From Heterostelium multicystogenum (taxonomy: Eukaryota > Evosea > Eumycetozoa > Acytosteliales > Acytosteliaceae): DNA of 38,209 nucleotides. The position numbers were made by a program, and so were the translations under genes. Each line of letters starts with the position of its first letter. Within the stretch, counting starts at the first letter, position 1. This document shows positions 32,199 to 38,209 of this stretch, in pieces. Under the pieces are notes generated by a model, which was not told where the DNA came from, did not search any database, and was given only the letters and a program-made list of their open reading frames with translations. The DNA is taken from positions 1-38,209 of the forward strand of contig RCNN01000243.1 of NCBI GenBank assembly GCA_003667245.1. Reading direction: 5' to 3'.

Positions 32199-33485
32199 TT
32201 TTATAAGAAGTTTATTTATATTACTAGAACTAAATTTATAACAATAACAACTTGTATAATAAACTGATGATAAATATATATATTTAGAATTAATAGTTTG
32301 AATAATGAATAATAATCAAAAACAAATAATAATATAAAATTTAGTTTGATAAATATCTAATCAATCTTTAAATGCATATATTCACTATCTTTTGTTTTAA
32401 TATAAATAAAGTAAGTATCTGTATGAATGAATGAGAATGAAGTATTTATATGTTAGGTTGTGGTGTGTGAATTGGTGAATGAATGGTTTTTAAGGTATGT
32501 TTAATAATAATATCACTTATTTATATGTAGTGTGGGCTGTTGTTAATTGTGGTGAATTGTATTGTATTGTATTGCAAGCAATGCAGTATGAATATAAAGT
32601 GGTTTAAAAACCTGAGAGATAATCATAAAACTAGCAGATATCTGACTTTTTTTTAAAACAAGTGTGGTATGTAAGAGATGTTTTGGGTTGATAGTTTTTT
32701 TCAAACAAGAATGAGTGTTGATTGGGAGCATCTCAATGAAACTTCGCTTATGCAGATTTTTGGCACATTTCTCCACCGAAAGTAATTGGAAATTTGCAAG
32801 CTCAAACACTGGCAAAAGCCCAGTAAATGGACTTTTAAAATTTTATAATTTTTTTACCCAATGAGGTATCGCAATACTTTTAAACCCAATCATTTATTAT
32901 TTCGATCATGTTTAAAACCATCAACTATGATATTTATTTATCTTTTTATCAGGAATATCCGACGTCGGTGATCAAATAATGAGTGATACTTACATTTATT
33001 TTGATAAATGAAAAAGATTATTTTGTTTGTATTGTAATAAATGAGCTATCTTTACTTCAATGATAACTATTTAGTGAATATTGAAAGAATACAAATGATG
33101 TTTTTACAGATAACAGCAAAGAAATAAAATTCATATAATAACAATCATTAAAAAGTTTAAAACATTTTTTAATATTTCCAAATAATAAAATTATGATTGA
33201 TTCGAACTAAGGGTACTATCTATATCCCATTTGTGGTAGTTAGTAGTTATAATTATTAGTAGTAATAAGTTAAGTTTAAAAGTTAATTGAAAGATCAATG
33301 AAGAGATTGGTTTATAAATAAGATGATGATTTTAGATTGTGGAAAATCAAATAAAATCAAATAAAAATAAAATTAAATAATCAATTCTGTTCATTCATTT
33401 TTACATTACCTGTAATATTTGCATTTTAACACAACCAATACTAGTTTAGTAGGTTTTTATTGTTTAGTTTACTATTATATATAAT
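32199..33485. promoter_or_regulatory. Divergent spacer between slob-like and USP genes
   Basis: About 1.29 kb between two divergent start codons. Mostly AT-rich. A patch at 32700-32830 is richer in G+C and open in both directions (minus frame with no ATG until internal; plus frame SMKLRLCRFLAHFSTESNW to TGA near 32862). Neither resembles a known family. An ATTGT repeat sits near 32554-32573. Confidence 0.4.
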
Positions 33486-36400
33486 ATGGGTATGTTATTT
33501 TATAATATTGAAACATCAATTGAGTTGAACTACCTTATTTGATAGTCGTAGTCAACATTCGTCATGATTCGTATGTTAATATTAATAATATTTACTTGTC
33601 TTGTACAAATGATGTGATGTCATTGTTACTTTACTATATATTTATAATATATATAATATAGGAAAGGGGAAAGATAAGAAGAAGAAATTAAAGAAACAAC
33701 AAGCACATCCACTAGTTCAACAGCAAAATTCGGCAAAGAAGAAGCATACCGAGAGTGGAGGACATCACAGCTCGTCGTCTGGCAACAGCAGCAGCAACAG
33801 CACTCCGCAACATAAAAAAGATCAGGTGACAGTTGAGATCGATGAAAAAGGAAATACAATCACTCTTAAAATCATTGATGGAAATTACTATTGCACTGTA
33901 AGTATCAATTGCATTGATTGTGATGCCTGATCATTTTGATGATCAGAGCTGCGTATCTTGATTGTGATCAGTTGGCAACTGATTGACTAATACATCTCGT
34001 CGTCGATCTATAGAATTGTTTAGATGAGTTACAGTTGAGTACGAAAAAGAGCTCTGGTAGCTCTGTGAGCGGAAAGCCGCTGGAATGCTCGGTGTGCAAG
34101 GTTGCTCAGTGGGCTGTTGCTGCTGAGCGTGCAAAAGAGAATGCCGAAATGGCAAGGGCTGCTTCCAAAAAGGAGATCAGCAGCGGTGTCAAGGGACTGC
34201 AGAATCTTGGTAATACCTGCTTCTTCAACTCTATCATGCAGAATCTCACTCACATAAATGCACTCAGAGATCTACTGCTGGTTCCACCTGGAACAGCCAC
34301 TATCAGTAACAACCCAATCAAATCAACTGGACCTCTCACTATTGAGATGCATCACTTCTTCACCAAGATGTACAAGCTAAACTCACAGTATATTTCACCA
34401 AGTTCTCTATTCTCTGAAATATGTAAAAAGTAAGTATTATTTTAAGAAGGAGCTATGCATTACAAATAATTGATTTGATGGTTATTTATTCAATCAACGT
34501 TGCAGAGCACCCAGATTCCTTGGATTTAGACAGCAAGATGCACATGAGCTATTGATTCATTTGTTGGATGGTTTGGTTTCGGAGGAACAGGCAGTCTCTA
34601 AAAACAAGCGTGACCCAACCTATATCGATAAGATATTCGGTGGTCGATTGATCAGCATTATCACCTGCTTCCACTGCGGATATGAGTCGAAAACTTATGA
34701 GCCATTCTTGGATCTATCATTACCATTGCCTTCCTCCACTATCAATATACAAGAGATCAAGAACAAGTCAAGTATGAGGTCGGGTTCAAGTAAGAACTCA
34801 AGTAGTGGAAAAGTGGTCAGGCCAAGTTTTTCTGATTTGGGACTTCCATCCGATGACGAAGATGAAGAGGAGGATAAACAAGAGAACGATAAGAAATCAA
34901 AGGCTGACAGCGTACCAAGAACACTCTCGAAATCCCAGCTTAAGAAACAGCGTGCCAAAGAAAGAAAAGAAATGGAACTGGCAGCTTACAATTCATTGTC
35001 AGAGGAACCAGTCGGCGCAGATATTGTACCACTGTTATCACCTGAATCCGATGAATCAACAGTACCAAACAATTCCAACACCACTGACGAAGCGAACACA
35101 GAGGCAGCATCATCGCCAAAGACTGTCGATGGATATGAAATTATCAACTCACCAACAGAACCAACTGTCAGTGATGCCTTGATCACAGAGGTTTCCAATG
35201 AAAAGCTGGAGATTTCAACACCATCTCCACCAATTCAGAGTGAATCCAACTCCGACGCCGAAGATGAATCCAATTTGAATGACTCTACTTCCGGCTTTAT
35301 TCACCTCAATAACAGTGTTGATGGAGCTAAGCCCAAAGGTGATACATCGTATCACAATGAACAGCAACTGTCTACCTACAATGTCATCGATGACTACGAA
35401 AGCAAGTCATCATCAGTATCATCCGTTTTGTCTTCTGTAGTTTCAGCAACAACAACTACATCTATTATCAACGAATTTGAAAAGATTGAGCTTTCGTCAT
35501 CGGCTGCATCTTCACCATCCGTCACAGGAGCTTCAAATGAAGTTTCACAGAAAATCGCAGATACAGCCGACATCAAAGAAGAACCAACAGATTTAAGAAA
35601 GAATTTACCCATTGAAGCAAAGATGATGGACAATCTTTTGGCATGCATCATGCAATTCACAAATCCCGAAAAATTGGAGGGAGAAAATGGTTTCATATGT
35701 CCACATTGTAAAAAGATAGCCAACGGTCACATTGAAGATGACCTGGAAAGTCATACAAGTATCGCTGAAGAAACAACAGCAACAGTAACAGACCCAACAG
35801 ATTCAACTATCAAAGAACAAGAAGCAAGTGCAGAGGTTGAAGTTGCAACTAAAGAAGGACAAGGCGAAGAATCAGCAGCGGCATCATCAGGACAATCACA
35901 GCAACAACAACAGCAACAACAGCAACAACAGCAACCATCAAAGAAAAAGAATAAAAAGAAGAATAATAGTAGTAGTAGCAATAGCGGTAAGAAGACTGAG
36001 GAGGAAGACATCAGAAGAAATGCAAGTAAACAATATCTTTTGGCAAATACACCACCGTATTTGACAATTCAATTGAAGAGATTCATGCAGACTGCAAAGA
36101 ATGGATTCCAAAAGAATTGTAAGCGTATTTCATATCCATTGGTGCTGGACTTGACTGCGTTTACAGACCAATCATCGGCATCCACTAATCGTGAGTCACA
36201 TCGCTATCGATTGAATGGTGTCGTCGAGCACATGGGTGGAATGGGCGGAGGTCACTATGTCGCCCACATCTACGATGACTCCACTAACCAATGGTACTAT
36301 ATCTCTGACAGCACCTATCGTCAAAGTTCACTTGAACAAGTCATGTCCAATGAAGCATACGTATTATTCTATAAGAAGTTAGACCATTTTGAAGCAACAG

Positions 36401-36774
36401 GAAACAGCAATAGTAACAGCAACACTAGCAGGAATGGTGAAAGTAGCTCTGATGACAGAGCTGCCGAGGACAACTCAATCTTGAATCCAGAAGGAATAAC
36501 AGAAGTGATTGTAACAGGTGAGGGCGTAAACTCAGGAGTTTCGATTGAATTGGTCAACCCAACAGACATCACAGATAGAACAAATGATAGCATCATTGAT
36601 GATGTTGAAACAATTGAATTGTCATCGATATCTTCATCATCTACTGGTAACAACATTGAGGGATCATCATCTACGATGAAAAAGTCGAACAAGAAAAAGA
36701 ACAACAAGAACAACAAAGATTACTTGAATCATCATCACTTAAAAGCACCGATACAAATACCACCAATGAAATAG
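33486..36774 (+). CDS. Ubiquitin-specific protease, USP16/USP45-like
   Basis: Cysteine protease removing ubiquitin from proteins. Exons: 33486-33489, 33662-33897, 34014-34429 and 34506-36774, all in phase (first donor splits codon 2). A Lys-rich start precedes KGLQNLGNTCFFNSIMQNL with the catalytic Cys, then FRQQDAHELL, the zinc ribbon half CFHCGYESKTYEPFLDLSLP, the second half CPHCKK, and QLKRFMQ. The His box is NGVVEHMGGMGGGHYVAHI, then WYYISDSTYR and EAYVLFYKK. A long acidic/Ser-rich insert with a poly-Gln run splits the catalytic domain, as in USP16/45. A zinc-finger UBP domain is not complete; only LECSVC is visible. Length is about 970 residues and the frame is intact. Confidence 0.88.
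35898..35936 (+). repeat. CAG/CAA run encoding poly-Gln
   Basis: Mixed CAG/CAA codons encode 12-13 consecutive Gln (interrupted only at the ends) in the insert of the USP catalytic domain. A Lys-rich patch follows. Such homopolymers are abundant in dictyostelid proteins. Confidence 0.85.
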
Positions 36775-36995
36775 TCTATGATGAAACAGCAACAACAAAT
36801 AGATAAACTCAATAAAATATTCAATAATAATAACTCTGAACACAAACAACAAGTAGGTCGCAAGTCCCCCTTTGAAGGTTCATGAATTTAATTTAATATT
36901 TAAAAACCTAAAAATCACAATAACAATATAAATTTGTAATATATTAGTTTGTTTTATTATTAGAACGATTCGTCTAGAGATAGATAAAGTCAGTC

Positions 36996-37566
36996 ATGAA
37001 TAGTGGTAGTACATTGAAATTTGGACAATATATCATCAGAAGCTCAGAGGTGTTCTTTGAGAGTAATCTATCGATGGCTTTAGTCAACCTGAAACCTGTC
37101 TTACCTGGTATGATAATCAACTTATAACTAGCCTCTCTCTGATTGATCGTTGTCTTGTTAATAGCAGTGTGTGTGTGTGTTTGTATATATAGGTCATGTT
37201 TTGATTTGTCCAAAGCGAGTGGTAAAGAGATTCTATGATCTATCGACAGAGGAGATTAATGATGTTTGGCAGACTGCAAGTAGAATATCTAGAGTGATTG
37301 AGAAGCATTTCAACGGTGATGGTTTGACTTTTGCTATTCAAGATGGAAAGAACGCTGGACAGACTGTCGAGCACGTACACATCCACATCATTCCAAGAAA
37401 GAAAAACAGACTATGAAAATACCGATCAAATCTACACCGAAATAGAAAAAGAAAGACAAGCCGTACTTTAGATGAGATGGCAAGCGAAGCTAAAATACTC
37501 CGAGCCTATTTTGAAAATGACAAAGATCTAGCAATCTCCAGTAACAACACAACAAGTGATCAATAA
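36996..37566 (+). CDS. fhit: FHIT-type bis(5'-adenosyl)-triphosphatase
   Basis: Histidine-triad hydrolase cleaving diadenosine polyphosphates to AMP plus ADP. Exon 1 (36996-37107) encodes LKFGQYIIRSSEVFFES and LSMALVNLKPVLP. An 85-nt intron containing a GT run leads to exon 2 at 37193 (GHVLICPKRVVKRFYDL). The active-site triad is in QTVEHVHIHIIPRKK. After that the frame changes near 37408, continuing as DYENTDQIYTEIEKE, and again near 37460, continuing LDEMASEAKILRAYF to TAA 37564. These segments match the usual FHIT C-terminus (DxIYxEL and EMAxEAxxLRxYF), so I treat the breaks as single-base errors. Predicted length about 160 residues. Confidence 0.9.
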
Positions 37567-37952
37567 TAAAATCAATCATAAAATAACAAACATATAGATA
37601 TATGATAACAACAAATTTAGACCCACCACCAGATGGAGTCCACTTTAGACTAGACTTCTACACATAAACTTTACATCAAAATATTTAAAATACCAATCAT
37701 GTTACATAAATTTAAGCAAGTTTTGGATCTTTTTTATCTGATACTGTTGTTTAGGTATTGGGGTAAGATTGTGTTTTGTGGGTTGCTAATGATGATAATT
37801 TTCATTTAATTTTAATAAAATCATTTATTTTTTTGTTAAATTAAATTGCATAAAATACAACAACTGTTGTTCAACAACAACAACAAGTTCACTCTACACA
37901 CCACATATAGGTTTCTATAGATAGTAAAACAGTATAGACACACACAACAGAT
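37567..37952. promoter_or_regulatory. pfkA promoter region
   Basis: 386 bp between fhit and pfkA on the same strand. AT-rich, with a CAACAA repeat at 37870-37887 and a CACACAC stretch just before the pfkA start. No ORF was seen. Confidence 0.5.
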
Positions 37953-38209
37953 ATGTCTGGTGTAAATATTAATAATAGTAAGACCACTACTACTACAGTA
38001 CCACCTGTTTGTAGTGTTACTAAAGATGATGATTCCAATTTGTTTAATTTCTCATTCGAGAAAAGTCCAACCGTCAAGAGAATTGCGTTGTTGACCAGTG
38101 GTGGTGATTCATGTGGTATGAATCCTGCTATTCGTGCATTCGTGCGTGCCGCCCTCATCAAGGGTGGAGAGGTGTTTGCCATTCGTGAAGGTTACAACGG
38201 TTTGGTACC
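37953..38209 (+). CDS. pfkA: ATP-dependent 6-phosphofructokinase (5' part)
   Basis: Phosphorylates fructose 6-phosphate in glycolysis. Only the first 85 codons are in the window. After a Thr/Asn-rich leader ([18 protein letters not shown]) comes the nucleotide-binding start of the domain, [20 protein letters not shown], then [23 protein letters not shown] with downstream GMN is the conserved PFK glycine-rich site. The leader is typical of eukaryotic two-lobe PFKs, but the second lobe is not visible. The gene is truncated by the window edge, not broken. Confidence 0.93.
   Translation, partial: MSGVNINNSKTTTTTVPPVCSVTKDDDSNLFNFSFEKSPTVKRIALLTSGGDSCGMNPAIRAFVRAALIKGGEVFAIREGYNGLV

Noticed and set aside
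32543..32815. Minus-strand 90-codon ORF in the slob/USP spacer
   Set aside because: It begins with TTG, the opposite strand is equally open, and neither frame resembles a protein family.
35394..36716. Minus-strand ORFs rich in Ser, Leu and Cys over the USP gene
   Set aside because: They are antisense translations of the Gln/Ser/Asn-rich USP coding strand.
1..38209. tRNA genes, CRISPR arrays, bacterial operons or ribosome binding sites
   Set aside because: No cloverleaf with A and B boxes, no spaced repeats, and gene structure is plainly eukaryotic with short GT-AG introns.

Overview
The window looks like nuclear DNA of a dictyostelid social amoeba, and not D. discoideum itself. The evidence is AT-rich spacers, very short GT-AG introns (about 50-90 nt), mostly TAA stops, runs of Asn, Gln, Ser and Thr, and families typical of the group: a slob-type FYVE pseudokinase, DOMON/cytochrome b561 proteins, F-box-like leucine-rich proteins and an Asn-rich COQ10 presequence. 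Base composition is less extreme than in D. discoideum. The species assignment is inference. No tRNA, rRNA, CRISPR or intact transposon was seen.

Layout, left to right: a 2-kb AT-rich spacer with hairpins; pms1 (-) divergent from taf9 (+), with an E2F-like site between them; two tandem DOMON/cytochrome b561 genes (-), the second copy lacking heme ligands; a spacer with a gene remnant; a large type I surface protein (-); a secreted zinc deaminase-like protein (-); an interval of about 1.3 kb bounded by near-identical 51/50-bp direct repeats, holding a relic ORF and a small gene; an F-box-like gene (-); coq10 (-); a JTB-like membrane protein (+); a small 4-exon gene (-); an RNF123/KPC1-like SPRY-RING ligase (+); cct5 (-); a C2-domain AGC kinase (-) with a GC-AG intron; a FYVE/pseudokinase/WH2 slob-like protein (-); a USP16/45-type deubiquitinase (+); fhit (+); and the first codons of pfkA (+), cut by the window end.

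The genes are mainly housekeeping: DNA repair, transcription, protein folding, ubiquitin turnover, quinone function and glycolysis. They do not form an operon or an obvious single pathway. About 30 one-base frameshifts, mostly in homopolymers, interrupt otherwise well conserved coding regions (pms1, taf9, the b561 paralog, the deaminase, the F-box gene, coq10, the JTB gene, the RNF123-like gene, fhit). I read them as draft-assembly errors, so these entries are given as full gene spans rather than as pseudogenes. The least ordinary segment is the direct-repeat-bounded interval at 13.94-15.33 kb.
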